A DNA stretch of 64,000 nt from Flavobacterium limnophilum (GCF_027111315.2 NZ_CP114289.2:3286001-3350000); one strand, 5' to 3'; numbered from the stretch's first letter, positions 11,317-21,944 are shown. Notes: generated from the sequence alone by a model not told the origin. Made by a program: numbers and translations.

Positions 11317-12660
11317 ATGATTAAATTTTTAGAATTGCGTGACACCAAAATATGGCTGGTTTTGGGAGTGTTATTCTTTTTGAATCTTCCAGCTGTAAAA
11401 GCCCAAAAACCAATAATTCAAACAAAATACACGGCAGATCCTGCGCCAATGGTTCACAACGATACCATATTTCTTTATACGTCACATGATGAAGATGATG
11501 CCAAGGGTTTTAAAATGCTCGATTGGTTGCTTTATACCTCAACGGACATGGTCAATTGGACGGAACATGGAATAGTGGCTTCTCTAAAAGATTTCAGTTG
11601 GGCAAGGCAAGACAACGGAGCATGGGCGGTACAGTGTATTGAACGAAATGGCAAATTTTATTTATATTGCCCAATGCACGGTGGAGGAATTGGAGTTTTG
11701 GTTTCAGACAGTCCTTATGGTCCGTTCAAAGACCCAATTGGCAAGAAACTAATCAATTCAGATCATGTATGGAACGATATAGACCCTACTCCATTTATTG
11801 ATGACGATGGCCAGGCGTATTTGTATTGGGGAAATCCAGATTTGTATTACGTGAAACTTAATGAGGACATGATTTCAGTTTCAGGTGAAATTGTAAAAGA
11901 ACCTACTAAACCCAAAAATTATCAGGAAGGCCCTTGGGTTTGGAAAAGAAACAACCATTATTATTTGTCTTATGCCTCTACCTGTTGTCCGGAAGGTATT
12001 GGTTATTCTATGAGCAATTCTCCTTTAGGACCGTGGGAATACAAAGGAATGATCGTAGATGCAAGCGAAAAAACCAGAGGAAATCATCCGGGGATAATAG
12101 ATTACAAAGGAAAATCTTATGTCTTTGGACATAGTTATGACTTGATTAAAAGTGAGACTTCCACATTTTATGAAAGACGTTCCGTAGATGCAGACAGAAT
12201 TATTTATAACGAGGATGGAACCATTCAAAATCATTCTTATTTTACCAAAGAGGGACCGGAACAAATAGAAACAGTAAATCCTTTTAGACGTATTGAAGCA
12301 GAAACCATGGCTTGGAGTAAAGGCGTTAAATCAGACAAAAGCAAAGAAGCTGGAGTATATCTAACCCAAATCCACAATGGTGATTATATTCAAGTACGAG
12401 GAGTAGATTTTGTAAAAGGGGCAAAAAAAATTGATATTATTGCAGCATCTTTAAATGCTGGAACAGTTGAGATACGCATAGACAACGTTGACGGAGAACT
12501 TATAGGTATTTGCAAAATAGAAAATACCGGCGGTTTGCAAAACTGGAAAACATTTAAAACCAAACTAAAAAAAGCAAATGGTGTGCATGATTTGTTCTTT
12601 GTTTTCAAAGGAGAACAAGGGGAATTATTCCATTTTGACGCCTGGGAATTCAGTAAATAA
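11317..12660 (+). CDS. Secreted GH43-CBM6 arabinofuranosidase
   Basis: 447 aa, signal peptide ending VKAQ at about residue 30. The GH43 propeller (about 31-320) has the base Asp41 in YTADPAPMV, a DIDPTPFIDDDG modulator segment near 155 and the acid Glu204 in YQEGPWVWK. Residues about 325-447 are a CBM6 beta-sandwich beginning FRRIEAETMAWS and ending FHFDAWEFSK. The combination and motifs resemble the arabinoxylan arabinofuranohydrolase of Bacillus (GH43 subfamily 29 plus CBM6). Homologous neighbours at 14613 and 21945 have the same architecture. It would release arabinose from decorated xylan; CBM6 would hold the chain. Confidence 0.88.
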   Translation: MIKFLELRDTKIWLVLGVLFFLNLPAVKAQKPIIQTKYTADPAPMVHNDTIFLYTSHDEDDAKGFKMLDWLLYTSTDMVNWTEHGIVASLKDFSWARQDNGAWAVQCIERNGKFYLYCPMHGGGIGVLVSDSPYGPFKDPIGKKLINSDHVWNDIDPTPFIDDDGQAYLYWGNPDLYYVKLNEDMISVSGEIVKEPTKPKNYQEGPWVWKRNNHYYLSYASTCCPEGIGYSMSNSPLGPWEYKGMIVDASEKTRGNHPGIIDYKGKSYVFGHSYDLIKSETSTFYERRSVDADRIIYNEDGTIQNHSYFTKEGPEQIETVNPFRRIEAETMAWSKGVKSDKSKEAGVYLTQIHNGDYIQVRGVDFVKGAKKIDIIAASLNAGTVEIRIDNVDGELIGICKIENTGGLQNWKTFKTKLKKANGVHDLFFVFKGEQGELFHFDAWEFSK

Positions 12661-12674
12661 ATTTAAAAATAACA

Positions 12675-14609
12675 ATGAAAAAATTAATTATTTTATGCTG
12701 CTTTATACTTTCTTCGGCAGTTTATTCGCAAAATACAATGTCGGTTTCCAGTCCTGATGGAGAACTTACATTGAATGTATTGGTCAAAAGTGGCAAACCT
12801 GTTTATTCCATTAATTACAAAGGAGGGATTGTATTAGAAGATTCCCCGTTGGGATTAATTACCAATGCAGGGGATTTTAGTGCCAACTTGATTTTTGAAA
12901 ATTCTTCTACCGCCAAAGTTCAAGAAGATTATACCCAAACCAAAATCAAACAATCTAAGGTCAGCTATAATGCAAACACTTTAAACTGTTCATTCACCAA
13001 TGCCAAAAAGCAAAAAATTACTATTTTGTTTCAAGTGAGCAACAATAATATTGCGTTCCGTTATGAGTTGCCTTCTTGGGGAGACACTAAAGTTTGCGTA
13101 GTAACGGAAGAAACAACGGGTTATAAATTTCCGTCATCCACGACCACATTTCTTTCTCCAATGATGGGGTCAATGACTGGATTTGCCCGTACCGCTCCTA
13201 GTTATGAAAGCGGTTACGAAGCCGATGCAGCATTGGATAAAAACTCAGCTTCTGATGGTTATGTCTTTCCGGGACTTTTTCATTTGGGCGACAAAGCCTG
13301 GGTTTTGCTTTCAGAAACTGGCGTGAGTAGTTTATATACAGCCTCGCATTTAAGTGCTTATAAAGACGGTATTTATACTGTGGAATATCCAAATCCTAAA
13401 CAAAATAACGGTTTTGGAAGTTCAGGAGCACAAATAAGCCTCCCGGGTGTAACGCCTTGGAGAACCATTACCGTAGGCGAAACACTCAAACCAATTGTTG
13501 AAACAACGATTCCTTTTGATGTTGTGAAGCCACTTTACAAACCTTCTCAAGAGTATAAAATGGGACGCGGTTCTTGGAGCTGGATTGTTTGGCAAGACAA
13601 TAGCATGAATTATGAAGATCAAGTAAAATATATCGATTTGGCCGCTGCCATGCAATTTGAATACATATTAATTGATGCATGGTGGGACGATAGAATTGGC
13701 TACGAGAAAATGAAAGAATTGATCAAGTATGCCAAATCCAAGAACGTCGAGGTGTTCTTGTGGTACAATTCCAATGGTTCTGCCAATGATGCTTTTATGA
13801 CACCTCTCAACAAAATGAACACTTCCATAGCCCGAAAAAACGAAATGAAATGGCTGAAAGAAGCGGGTGTCAAAGGACTAAAAGTGGATTTCTTTGGAGG
13901 AGACAAACAAGAAACCATGAAATTGTATGAAGACATCCTTTCAGATGCCAATGATTATGGTTTGATGATTATTTTCCATGGTGCTACCCTTCCTCGTGGT
14001 TGGGAAAAAATGTATCCAAATTTTGTGGGAAGCGAAGCTGTACTGGCTTCCGAAATGCTTATTTTTTCGCAGGATGTTCGTGAAAAAGAAGCCTATTTTG
14101 CCTCATTGCATCCTTTTATCCGAAATGCCGTGGGCAGTATGGAATTCGGTGGAGTATTGTTGAATAAATATCTAAACAAAGGAAACGTGAAAGGACAACT
14201 TAGATTGACCACCGATGCTTTTCAATTGGCAACGGCTGTACTTTTCCAAAATCCTGTCCAAATGTTCGGTCTAACCCCAAATAATCTGGCAGATGTTCCA
14301 GCCTTTGAATTGGATTTTTTGAAAAACATTCCAACAACATGGGACGAGACCATTTTTATTGACGGCTACCCAGGAAAATACAGTGTAATTGCCCGCAGAC
14401 ACGATCAAAAATGGTATGTTGCGGGAATAAATGCAGAAAAAACGGCCAAAGAGTTAAAACTTAAATTGCCGATGCTTGCAGGTAAAACCATCACAATGTA
14501 TAATGACAAAGCCGGAAAAGAAACCTATACCGAAAGCGTGAAAGTTTCTAAAAAAGGAGAATTATCAATAACAATCCAGCCAAATGGAGGGTTTGTATTA
14601 ACTAATTAA
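12675..14609 (+). CDS. GH97 glycosidase, retaining type (alpha-galactosidase or beta-L-arabinopyranosidase)
   Basis: 644 aa, signal peptide ending VYSQ. The N-terminal super-sandwich (MSVSSPDGELTLNVLV, LEDSPLGL), (beta/alpha)8 barrel and C-terminal beta domain of GH97 are all present. An Asp (residue 405) in LKVDFFGGD lies where the nucleophile of retaining GH97 enzymes sits, so an inverting SusB-like alpha-glucosidase is unlikely. Known retaining members are alpha-galactosidases, with some beta-L-arabinopyranosidases. Either would fit galactose- or arabinose-capped side chains of complex xylans. The gene begins 14 bp after the GH43-CBM6 gene and is followed after 3 bp by the next one. Confidence 0.88.
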   Translation: MKKLIILCCFILSSAVYSQNTMSVSSPDGELTLNVLVKSGKPVYSINYKGGIVLEDSPLGLITNAGDFSANLIFENSSTAKVQEDYTQTKIKQSKVSYNANTLNCSFTNAKKQKITILFQVSNNNIAFRYELPSWGDTKVCVVTEETTGYKFPSSTTTFLSPMMGSMTGFARTAPSYESGYEADAALDKNSASDGYVFPGLFHLGDKAWVLLSETGVSSLYTASHLSAYKDGIYTVEYPNPKQNNGFGSSGAQISLPGVTPWRTITVGETLKPIVETTIPFDVVKPLYKPSQEYKMGRGSWSWIVWQDNSMNYEDQVKYIDLAAAMQFEYILIDAWWDDRIGYEKMKELIKYAKSKNVEVFLWYNSNGSANDAFMTPLNKMNTSIARKNEMKWLKEAGVKGLKVDFFGGDKQETMKLYEDILSDANDYGLMIIFHGATLPRGWEKMYPNFVGSEAVLASEMLIFSQDVREKEAYFASLHPFIRNAVGSMEFGGVLLNKYLNKGNVKGQLRLTTDAFQLATAVLFQNPVQMFGLTPNNLADVPAFELDFLKNIPTTWDETIFIDGYPGKYSVIARRHDQKWYVAGINAEKTAKELKLKLPMLAGKTITMYNDKAGKETYTESVKVSKKGELSITIQPNGGFVLTN

Positions 14610-14612
14610 AAA

Positions 14613-15977
14613 ATGAAAAAGAGCTATAAAATACTTGCGATACTTATTACTATCCTAAATTATCCAGTAGGAACAGCACAAAATCCTATCGTCCAAACCA
14701 ATTATACGGCTGATCCAGCACCGATGGTTTATAACGGTAAAGTGTTTCTTTATACCAGCCATGACGAAGATGATTCTACTTGGTTTACCATGAACGATTG
14801 GCGATTATATACCACGGAGGATATGGTCAATTGGACCGATCATGGAGCTGCATTGTCCTATAAAGAGTTTAGCTGGGCAAAAATGAATGCCTGGGCTCCG
14901 CAATGTATCGAGCGAAAAGGGAAGTTTTATTTGTACGTTCCCAACACAACCAGAGAAGGAAAAGGAGCTATAGGAGTGGCAGTTGCCGACAGTCCTTATG
15001 GACCATTTATAGACCCACTGGGAAAACCATTAGTTTCTAATAGTAATGCCGATATAGACCCAACTGTTTTTGTAGATGACGATGGCCAGGCCTATCTATT
15101 TTGGGGCAACCCAGTATGCTATTATGTAAAGTTGAATGAAGACATGATTTCTTATGATGGTGAAATCAAACAAATTCCCAATACAATAGAAGCATTTGGC
15201 AAACGGGAAGGAAAAGTGAATGAACAAAGACCAACGACTTACGAAGAAGGGCCGTGGATGTATAAACGCAATAATCTTTATTATTTGGTTTTTGCGGCAG
15301 GACCAATTTCGGAACATATTGGTTATTCAACCAGTAAAAATATAGAAGGACCTTGGAAATATCAAGGTGTTGTAATGCCTACACAAGGTGGGTCTTTTAC
15401 CAATCATCCCGGGATTATAGATTTTAAGGGAAAAAGTTATTTTTTCTATCATAATGCCGCATTGCCTGGAGGAACTGGTTTTACCCGTTCGGTATGTGTA
15501 GAAGAACTTAAATTCAATAAAGATGGCACTATTGTTCCGATGAATATGACCGAAGGTATCAAACAGAGTTTAAGTCCGCTAAACCCTTATGCTAAAACAG
15601 AAGCAGAAACCATTGCTTGGTCCGAAGGCGTGAAGTCAATGAAAAACAATGTAGTTGGTAATTTTATCACGGCAAAATACAATGATGCTTTCTCCAAAGT
15701 CAAAGAAGTAGATTTCCGTAAAGAAGGGGCTTCAAAATTTACCGCACGAATCGGCACCACTCACAACGGGAATATATCTATAGAAATACGATTGGACAGT
15801 AAAGACGGAGAATTATTGGGAACCGTAAATGTACCAATGACAGGAGGCAATGACCGATGGGCGCTACAAACAATTGATATTAAAAAAGTCTCGGGAATTC
15901 ACGATATCTATTTTGTTTTTAAAGGAAAAGCCAAGACCGACATCCTCTATTTTGATTATTGGAAATTCTCAAAATAA
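14613..15977 (+). CDS. Secreted GH43-CBM6 arabinofuranosidase
   Basis: 454 aa, signal peptide ending GTAQ at about residue 23. GH43 catalytic candidates are Asp34 in YTADPAPMV, Asp in [13 protein letters not shown] near 150 and Glu212 in [10 protein letters not shown] loop absent from its neighbours (about 187-207, [20 protein letters not shown]) precedes the acid and could shape substrate choice. A CBM6 domain follows (about 330-454, [14 protein letters not shown] to YFDYWKFSK). Only 3 bp separate it from the GH97 stop codon, so translation is probably coupled. Its role is likely arabinose removal from arabinoxylan, overlapping with the genes at 11317 and 21945 but perhaps on a different substitution pattern. 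Confidence 0.88.
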   Translation: MKKSYKILAILITILNYPVGTAQNPIVQTNYTADPAPMVYNGKVFLYTSHDEDDSTWFTMNDWRLYTTEDMVNWTDHGAALSYKEFSWAKMNAWAPQCIERKGKFYLYVPNTTREGKGAIGVAVADSPYGPFIDPLGKPLVSNSNADIDPTVFVDDDGQAYLFWGNPVCYYVKLNEDMISYDGEIKQIPNTIEAFGKREGKVNEQRPTTYEEGPWMYKRNNLYYLVFAAGPISEHIGYSTSKNIEGPWKYQGVVMPTQGGSFTNHPGIIDFKGKSYFFYHNAALPGGTGFTRSVCVEELKFNKDGTIVPMNMTEGIKQSLSPLNPYAKTEAETIAWSEGVKSMKNNVVGNFITAKYNDAFSKVKEVDFRKEGASKFTARIGTTHNGNISIEIRLDSKDGELLGTVNVPMTGGNDRWALQTIDIKKVSGIHDIYFVFKGKAKTDILYFDYWKFSK

Positions 15978-16048
15978 TTTTTCCAAAAAACGCAATCGGT
16001 TGTCTAAAAAACCTTAATTTAGAATTTTTAAGATTCAACAATAACAAA

Positions 16049-16066
16049 GGTCAATGCATCTTGACC
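16049..16066. repeat. Short inverted repeat GGTCAA-N6-TTGACC
   Basis: A perfect 6-bp dyad lies 70 bp before the GH43 start at 16137, in one of the longer spacers of the cluster. It has no T-tract, so it is not a terminator. It could be a regulator binding site, but it occurs once among the spacers I read and no promoter is obvious beside it. Confidence 0.25.
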
Positions 16067-16136
16067 ATAAAAAATAATCAAAATAGAATTTAAAAAAAAA
16101 TAACCAATAAAAAACAAACAATTAAAATTTAATGTA

Positions 16137-17873
16137 ATGAAAAAAACACAAGTACTATTATTATTAAGTATCGTTTTGTTCTCGACAACCGGAGCAAATA
16201 GCCAAAGCAAGCCAAAAAACAATTCTCCCCTATTTTCTAATTTCAACTATCAAGGGAATGACAAGGTGTATACAGACAATCCATTAAAATCAGATGAGTT
16301 TTACACTCCTATTCTACAAGGATGTTATCCTGATCCGGCCATTACCCGCAAAGGAGATGATTATTTCATGGTATGTTCTTCGTTTGCCATGTTTCCGGGA
16401 GTGCCTATTTTTCACTCCAAAGATTTGGTGAACTGGACCGACTTGGGAGGTGTGCTAAATGATGTAACGCAATTTAATCCTCACGACACGGGTATTAGCG
16501 CTGGAGTTTATGCACCAGGGATTACCTACAACCCTCACAATGATACATTCTATATGATTGTAACGGCATTTTCGGGAAATCTTGGAAATATTATCGTAAA
16601 ATCAAAAGACCCGATGAAAGGCTGGGGAAATCCAATAAAATTAGGTTTTGGCGGAATAGATCCTGCTATTTTCTTTGATGACAACGGCAAAGGATATATC
16701 GTTCACAATGATGCTCCAGATAATGGAAAAGAGCGTTATAACGGTCACCGTGTTATTAAAATATGGGAATATGATGTGGAAAATGACAAAGTAATAGCTG
16801 GTTCAGATAAAATTATAGTTGATGGAGGTGTTAATCCTGCCCAAAACCCAATTTGGATTGAAGCACCTCATTTGTATAAAAAAGACGGGAAATATTTTTT
16901 AATGTGCGCCGAAGGCGGAACAGGAGGTAATCATACTGAAGTTATCTTTAAAAGCGACAATCCAAAAGGACCATTTATTCCTGCACCAAACAATCCAATT
17001 TTAACACAAAAATATTTTGGAAGAGACAGAAAAAACAAAGTAGATTGGGCTGGTCACGCCGATTTGGTTAAAGGACCTGGAGACAAATACTACGGTGTTT
17101 TCTTGGCAGTTAGACCAAACGAAAAAAACAGGGTAAATACAGGTCGTGAAACTTTTATCTTGCCTGTGGATTGGTCTGGTGAGTTTCCAGTTTTCGAAAA
17201 TGGATTGATTCCATTGGAGCCAAAATTGAAAATGCCACAAGGTGCTACAGAAAATAAAACAGGTAAAGAAGGATTCTTCCCAAATGGTAATTTTACTTTC
17301 AACGATAATTTTACTTCAGAAAAACTCGATTACCGTTGGATAGGTTTAAGAGGGCCTCGTGAAAAATTTATTTCGACATCAAAGAAAGGGTTACAAATAA
17401 ATCCTTTTGACACCAACATAAAAGAGATGAAACCTACATCAACATTGTTTTATCGTCAGCAACACAATAATTTTTCATTGACTACCACGATTGAATACAA
17501 ACCAAAATCAGAAAAAGATTTGGCTGGTGTTGTAGCCTTGCAAAACGAAGGTTCCAATTATGTTTTTGGAATTACAATGAAAGACAAAGACTATTATGTA
17601 GTGCTGCAAAAGAATCAAAAAACAAGAAGAGATACAGCAATAAACTCTACAGTTGTTGCAAGTGCAAAAATAGATCTTAAAAAACCTGTGCAATTACAAA
17701 TGAAAGCCAACGGGGATGAATATGTGTTTAGCTATTCCACTAACGGAACTGATTTTGTTCCTGTAGGTGGTCCAGTTTCTGGCGATATTTTATCAACTGA
17801 TGTTGCCGGCGGATTTACAGGTTGTTTGTTGGGCTTGTATGCGACTTCAGCAAATGATGCTAAACCTGAATAA
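16137..17873 (+). CDS. Secreted GH43 beta-xylosidase/arabinofuranosidase with C-terminal beta-sandwich
   Basis: 578 aa, signal peptide ending ANSQ at about residue 23. The GH43 domain (about 50-380) has the base Asp66 in GCYPDPAI, a GIDPAIFFDDNG segment near 175 and the acid Glu242 in IWIEAPHLYK. The C-terminal about 190 residues (FNDNFTSEKLDYRWIGLRGP onward) form the concanavalin-A-like domain of exo-acting GH43 beta-xylosidases. The mature protein has about 35 unassigned residues before the propeller. A 159-bp spacer with an 18-bp dyad precedes it, so it may start a new transcript inside the cluster. Confidence 0.87.
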   Translation: MKKTQVLLLLSIVLFSTTGANSQSKPKNNSPLFSNFNYQGNDKVYTDNPLKSDEFYTPILQGCYPDPAITRKGDDYFMVCSSFAMFPGVPIFHSKDLVNWTDLGGVLNDVTQFNPHDTGISAGVYAPGITYNPHNDTFYMIVTAFSGNLGNIIVKSKDPMKGWGNPIKLGFGGIDPAIFFDDNGKGYIVHNDAPDNGKERYNGHRVIKIWEYDVENDKVIAGSDKIIVDGGVNPAQNPIWIEAPHLYKKDGKYFLMCAEGGTGGNHTEVIFKSDNPKGPFIPAPNNPILTQKYFGRDRKNKVDWAGHADLVKGPGDKYYGVFLAVRPNEKNRVNTGRETFILPVDWSGEFPVFENGLIPLEPKLKMPQGATENKTGKEGFFPNGNFTFNDNFTSEKLDYRWIGLRGPREKFISTSKKGLQINPFDTNIKEMKPTSTLFYRQQHNNFSLTTTIEYKPKSEKDLAGVVALQNEGSNYVFGITMKDKDYYVVLQKNQKTRRDTAINSTVVASAKIDLKKPVQLQMKANGDEYVFSYSTNGTDFVPVGGPVSGDILSTDVAGGFTGCLLGLYATSANDAKPE

Positions 17874-17901
17874 TTAATTTTTCAATAATAACAGCTATAC
17901 G

Positions 17902-17952
17902 TTTAATGCCAGAGACTAATTCTTTGGCATTAAATAAATGGCAAAGTGCCAT
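17902..17952 (+). other. Two consecutive stem-loops between GH43 and GH127 genes
   Basis: The first stem-loop has perfect 10-bp arms (17902-17911, TTTAATGCCA, with 17925-17934). The second has 6-bp arms ATGGCA/TGCCAT around a 3-base loop (17938-17952). Neither is followed by a run of T. They could slow 3' exonucleases or partly end transcription after the GH43 gene; they could also be chance in AT-rich DNA, though the first arm is long for chance. Confidence 0.35.
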
Positions 17953-18013
17953 AAATCTAAAAAAATAAGAGATTGACTAATTTAAAGAAGACTATAAATA
18001 GAAACTAAAATTT

Positions 18014-20293
18014 ATGAAATTTAAAAATTTAAAATACGTCTTGATTCTTATTTGTTTGCAATCTTCTTTTGCTCAAATGCAACCCTTTCAATTACAAGAA
18101 GTAAAGCTTACCGATGGGATTTTCAAAAAAGCCCAAGATGTTGACTTAAAATACATTTTGGAACTCAATCCAGATAAATTACTTGCCCCTTATTTGATTG
18201 ATGCAGGCTTACAATTAAAAGCCACACGATATGGCAACTGGGAAAGTTCCGGATTAGACGGACATATTGCAGGACATTATTTGTCTGCTTTAGCTATGTT
18301 GTATGCCAGTACTGGAGATGCTGAACTAAAAACACGTCTTGATTATATGGTCAATGAACTGGCGCTTTGCCAAGCAAAAAACGGCAATGGCTATGTTGGC
18401 GGCATTCCTGATGGCAAAATATTTTGGGAGCGTATCCACAAAGGAGATATTGATGGAAGCAATTTTGGATTGAATAACACTTGGGTGCCCATTTACAATA
18501 TCCATAAACTTTTTGCCGGCTTGCGAGATGCTTATGAAATCACGGATAATCAACAAGCCAAACAAGTTTTGACAGGTTTAGGCGATTGGTTTATTGAACT
18601 CATAAAACCACTTTCCACGGAACAAATTCAGCAAGTATTAAATACGGAACACGGGGGAATCAACGAAACTTTTGCCGATTTATACATCATTACAAAAGAC
18701 AAGAAATATCTAGATGCTGCCCAAAAACTTTCGCACCTAAAGATTTTGAATCCTTTATTGGAAAAACAAGATAAATTAACGGGGCTTCACGCCAATACGC
18801 AAATTCCAAAAGTGATTGGTTTTGAAAAAATTGCCAAATTAACACACAATGAAGACTGGGAACACGCAGCAGACTATTTTTGGCACAACGTAACCGAAAA
18901 GCGTAGTGTTGCTTTTGGAGGAAATAGCTACCGGGAACATTTTAATCCTACTGACGACTTCAAAAAAATGCTGGAATCGAATCAAGGTCCGGAAACTTGC
19001 AATAGCTATAACATGCTTCGTTTGACTATGGCTTTGTTTTTGAATAACAATGATGTGAGTTATCTAGACTATTATGAGCGCACACTTTACAACCATATCT
19101 TATCGAGTCAACATCCGGAAAAAGGAGGTTTTGTGTATTTTACGCCTATTCGCCCAAATCATTACAGGGTGTATTCGCAACCCCAAACAAGTATGTGGTG
19201 TTGCGTGGGTTCGGGTTTAGAAAATCATGCTAAATACGGAGAATTGGTTTATAGCCATTCTGAAAATGATGTTTTTGTTAATCTTTTTATCCCTTCTGAA
19301 CTCAATTGGAAAGAAAAAGGATTGCAATTGATACAGAAAAATAATTTTCCTAACGAAAATGCCACAGAACTGACATTGAAACTGACCAAAAGCCAGACTT
19401 TTTCTCTAAATATTCGCTATCCAAAATGGGCTGAAAACATCAAAGTTTTGGTCAATGGAAAACCACAACAATTCACGGCCAATCCTTCGCAGTATATTAA
19501 TCTGAACAGAAATTGGAAAAATGGAGATAAAATTGTTGTCCAATTTACAATGAAAACAAAATTAGAATATCTTCCTGATGGTTCTAATTGGGCTGCTTTT
19601 GTTCGAGGCCCTATCGTATTGGCCGCCAAAACTTCCACAACTGATTTAACAGGTCTTTTTGCTGATGACAGTAGAATGGGACATGAAACAAGAGGGAAAT
19701 TGTATCCGATTAACGAAGCCTATGCTTTGGTAGATGATTCAAAAAATTATATGTCAAAGTTGCAACCTATTGATAATATGAATTTCAAGATCGATTCATT
19801 GACGCTTCAACCGTTCTATCAGATTCACGATGCACGTTATCAAATGTATTTTCAGACTTTCACACAAAAGGAATACGAAAACCAAAAAGAAATTCAAAAA
19901 CAACAAGAAATAGCACTTTTAGCACTGGAAGCCAAAACTGTCGATAAAATCAACTGTGGCGAACAACAACCCGAAGTGGATCATCAATACAAAGGAGAGC
20001 AGAGCAATTCGGGCTATGATGACGAGAAATTTTGGCGAAGCACGCGTTCTTATGTTTCCTATCAGTTGCAAAACAAAAACAAATCCGGAAAATACATAGA
20101 AATCAGCACCTTGAACGATATAAATCCCGAAAATTTCGAGATTTCTATAAATGGTAATGTAGCTAAAACAACCTCCATAGAAAACAAGACAATCAAAATT
20201 CAAATACCGGAAGAAGAGATTTTTCAACTGAAAATTACTGCTAAAAACAAAATAGCCACTCCTCGATTTTATCAAATTAGAATTTTAAAATAA
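18014..20293 (+). CDS. GH127-family beta-L-arabinofuranosidase (DUF1680 type)
   Basis: 759 aa, signal peptide ending SFAQ. The (alpha/alpha)6 barrel has the residues of the Zn-thiolate site of GH127-type enzymes: Glu327 and Cys329 in GPETCNSYN, and the CysCys pair (396-397) in MWCCVGSG, the second cluster holding the nucleophile cysteine. Beta domains follow, and the last about 110 residues (after KTVDKINCGEQQPEVDHQY) form an extra C-terminal domain. GH146 is a sister family with the same core, so the number is not certain. It would release beta-linked arabinofuranose, which is unusual in plain cereal xylan and points to pectin-, glycoprotein- or complex xylan-derived side chains. Confidence 0.88.
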   Translation: MKFKNLKYVLILICLQSSFAQMQPFQLQEVKLTDGIFKKAQDVDLKYILELNPDKLLAPYLIDAGLQLKATRYGNWESSGLDGHIAGHYLSALAMLYASTGDAELKTRLDYMVNELALCQAKNGNGYVGGIPDGKIFWERIHKGDIDGSNFGLNNTWVPIYNIHKLFAGLRDAYEITDNQQAKQVLTGLGDWFIELIKPLSTEQIQQVLNTEHGGINETFADLYIITKDKKYLDAAQKLSHLKILNPLLEKQDKLTGLHANTQIPKVIGFEKIAKLTHNEDWEHAADYFWHNVTEKRSVAFGGNSYREHFNPTDDFKKMLESNQGPETCNSYNMLRLTMALFLNNNDVSYLDYYERTLYNHILSSQHPEKGGFVYFTPIRPNHYRVYSQPQTSMWCCVGSGLENHAKYGELVYSHSENDVFVNLFIPSELNWKEKGLQLIQKNNFPNENATELTLKLTKSQTFSLNIRYPKWAENIKVLVNGKPQQFTANPSQYINLNRNWKNGDKIVVQFTMKTKLEYLPDGSNWAAFVRGPIVLAAKTSTTDLTGLFADDSRMGHETRGKLYPINEAYALVDDSKNYMSKLQPIDNMNFKIDSLTLQPFYQIHDARYQMYFQTFTQKEYENQKEIQKQQEIALLALEAKTVDKINCGEQQPEVDHQYKGEQSNSGYDDEKFWRSTRSYVSYQLQNKNKSGKYIEISTLNDINPENFEISINGNVAKTTSIENKTIKIQIPEEEIFQLKITAKNKIATPRFYQIRILK

Positions 20294-20299
20294 TAAAAA

Positions 20300-21850
20300 A
20301 TGAAAAAGTCAATCTTATTTGTCGCCGCTTTCCTAAGTTTCGGAATGAACTATGCGCAGTTATCCACCACCATAAAAGTGAATGAAGGACAATTACAAGG
20401 CGTAGTCGAAAAAGGCTTGACCGTATTCAAGGGAATTCCTTTTGCGGCTCCACCTGTGGGAGATTTACGTTGGCATTCGCCAATGCCAGCGGCCCAATGG
20501 CAAGGTATTCGTCAAGCTACTACATTTGCTCCAGCGCCTTTTCAAGGAGGCAATCCACCTTCCGGCAAAAGTGAAGATTGCTTGTATTTGAACATCTGGT
20601 CGCCAGCTAAATCAGCGAAAGAAAAAGTGCCTGTTTTAGTTTGGATTTATGGAGGTGCATTCAATTTTGGCGCCACTTCTGAAGCTACTTATAACGGAGA
20701 AAAATTGGCAAAAAAAGGCGTTATTTTAGTAAGCATAGCCTATCGAGTAGGCCAATTGGGGTTTATGGCTCATCCTGAATTGAGTGCTGAAAATCCCAAC
20801 CACGTTTCAGGAAACTATGGTATAATGGATATGATTGCGGGACTAAAATGGGTTAAAGAAAATATAGAAGCTTTTGGAGGCGACCCTAATAAAGTAACTA
20901 TTTTTGGCGAATCTGCTGGCGGTATCGCTGTAAGTATGTTGTGCGCCTCCCCAGAAGCAAAAGGATTATTTCATGGTGCCATTTCTCAAAGTGGCGGTTC
21001 TTTTGGACCTTCTCGCAACACTACTTATCCTGGCGAAAACATGAAACGTCTTGCAGATGCCGAAAAAGCAGGAGAAGACTATTTGAAAAATTCCGGGTTT
21101 TCCTCTATTGCAGAAATGAGAAAATTGCCTGCCGATAAATTGCCTGCCATACGCGGACTGGCTTGGCCAATTGTTGACGGGATTGTAATTCCAGATGACC
21201 AATACAAACTCTATGAAGCAGGAAAATTCAACGACACGCCCATTTTAGTCGGTTATAATTCTGACGAAGGAGCCAGTTTTTCTCCGCCTAAAACACCGGA
21301 AGATTATATAAAAGGAGTAGAAACCCGATACGGAAAATTTTCAAAGGCTCTTATGGCAGCTTATCCTGTTGGTGAAAACTCAGTTCCCAAAACCGCTAGA
21401 GATTTAGCGCGTGATGCAGCATTTGGATGGCAAACTTGGAGTTGGGCAAGGCTTCAGGCCACATCTGGAAAATCCAAAGTTTTCTATTATTATTTTGACC
21501 AGCATCCCGAAAATCCTGTTGGTTCACCAAATGCAGGACATGGATCACATCATGGTCAAGAAGTGGCTTATGTATTTGAACAATTGGACTCTAAAAACCC
21601 ACAAACTTCACAATCAGATTTAGTTATCTCTGATACAATGGGTACTTATTGGACAAATTTTGCCAAATATGGTGACCCGAACGGTAGTGGAATGCCTAAA
21701 TGGCCAGCCTTTAATGATGAAACGGGCAAAGTGATGTATTTCTCGCAAAAACCTTATGTGGATACCGTACCAAGTTTGGAATCCTTGAAAGTTTTAGATC
21801 AGTATTTTAAATGGAGAAGAACTCCCGAAGGAGAAGCTTGGGCTAATTAA
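20300..21850 (+). CDS. Type-B carboxylesterase
   Basis: 516 aa, signal peptide ending YAQ. Family landmarks are clear: EDCLYLNIW, the oxyanion segment VWIYGGAF, nucleophile Ser205 in GESAGG, acid Glu near 323 in SDEGASF, and His near 415 in HHGQEVAYVF. Such pNB-esterase-like proteins in xylan loci are assigned acetyl, feruloyl or glucuronoyl-related esterase roles, but the family is broad and substrate cannot be named. It starts 6 bp after the GH127 stop, indicating cotranscription. Confidence 0.85.
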   Translation: MKKSILFVAAFLSFGMNYAQLSTTIKVNEGQLQGVVEKGLTVFKGIPFAAPPVGDLRWHSPMPAAQWQGIRQATTFAPAPFQGGNPPSGKSEDCLYLNIWSPAKSAKEKVPVLVWIYGGAFNFGATSEATYNGEKLAKKGVILVSIAYRVGQLGFMAHPELSAENPNHVSGNYGIMDMIAGLKWVKENIEAFGGDPNKVTIFGESAGGIAVSMLCASPEAKGLFHGAISQSGGSFGPSRNTTYPGENMKRLADAEKAGEDYLKNSGFSSIAEMRKLPADKLPAIRGLAWPIVDGIVIPDDQYKLYEAGKFNDTPILVGYNSDEGASFSPPKTPEDYIKGVETRYGKFSKALMAAYPVGENSVPKTARDLARDAAFGWQTWSWARLQATSGKSKVFYYYFDQHPENPVGSPNAGHGSHHGQEVAYVFEQLDSKNPQTSQSDLVISDTMGTYWTNFAKYGDPNGSGMPKWPAFNDETGKVMYFSQKPYVDTVPSLESLKVLDQYFKWRRTPEGEAWAN

Positions 21851-21944
21851 ATTAAACACAAATCCTACTTTTTTTTGAATTTGAATATTAATTTAGAGTG
21901 TGTCAAATAAGGTAATAATTAGAAATTAAATAATTTTAAAACTA

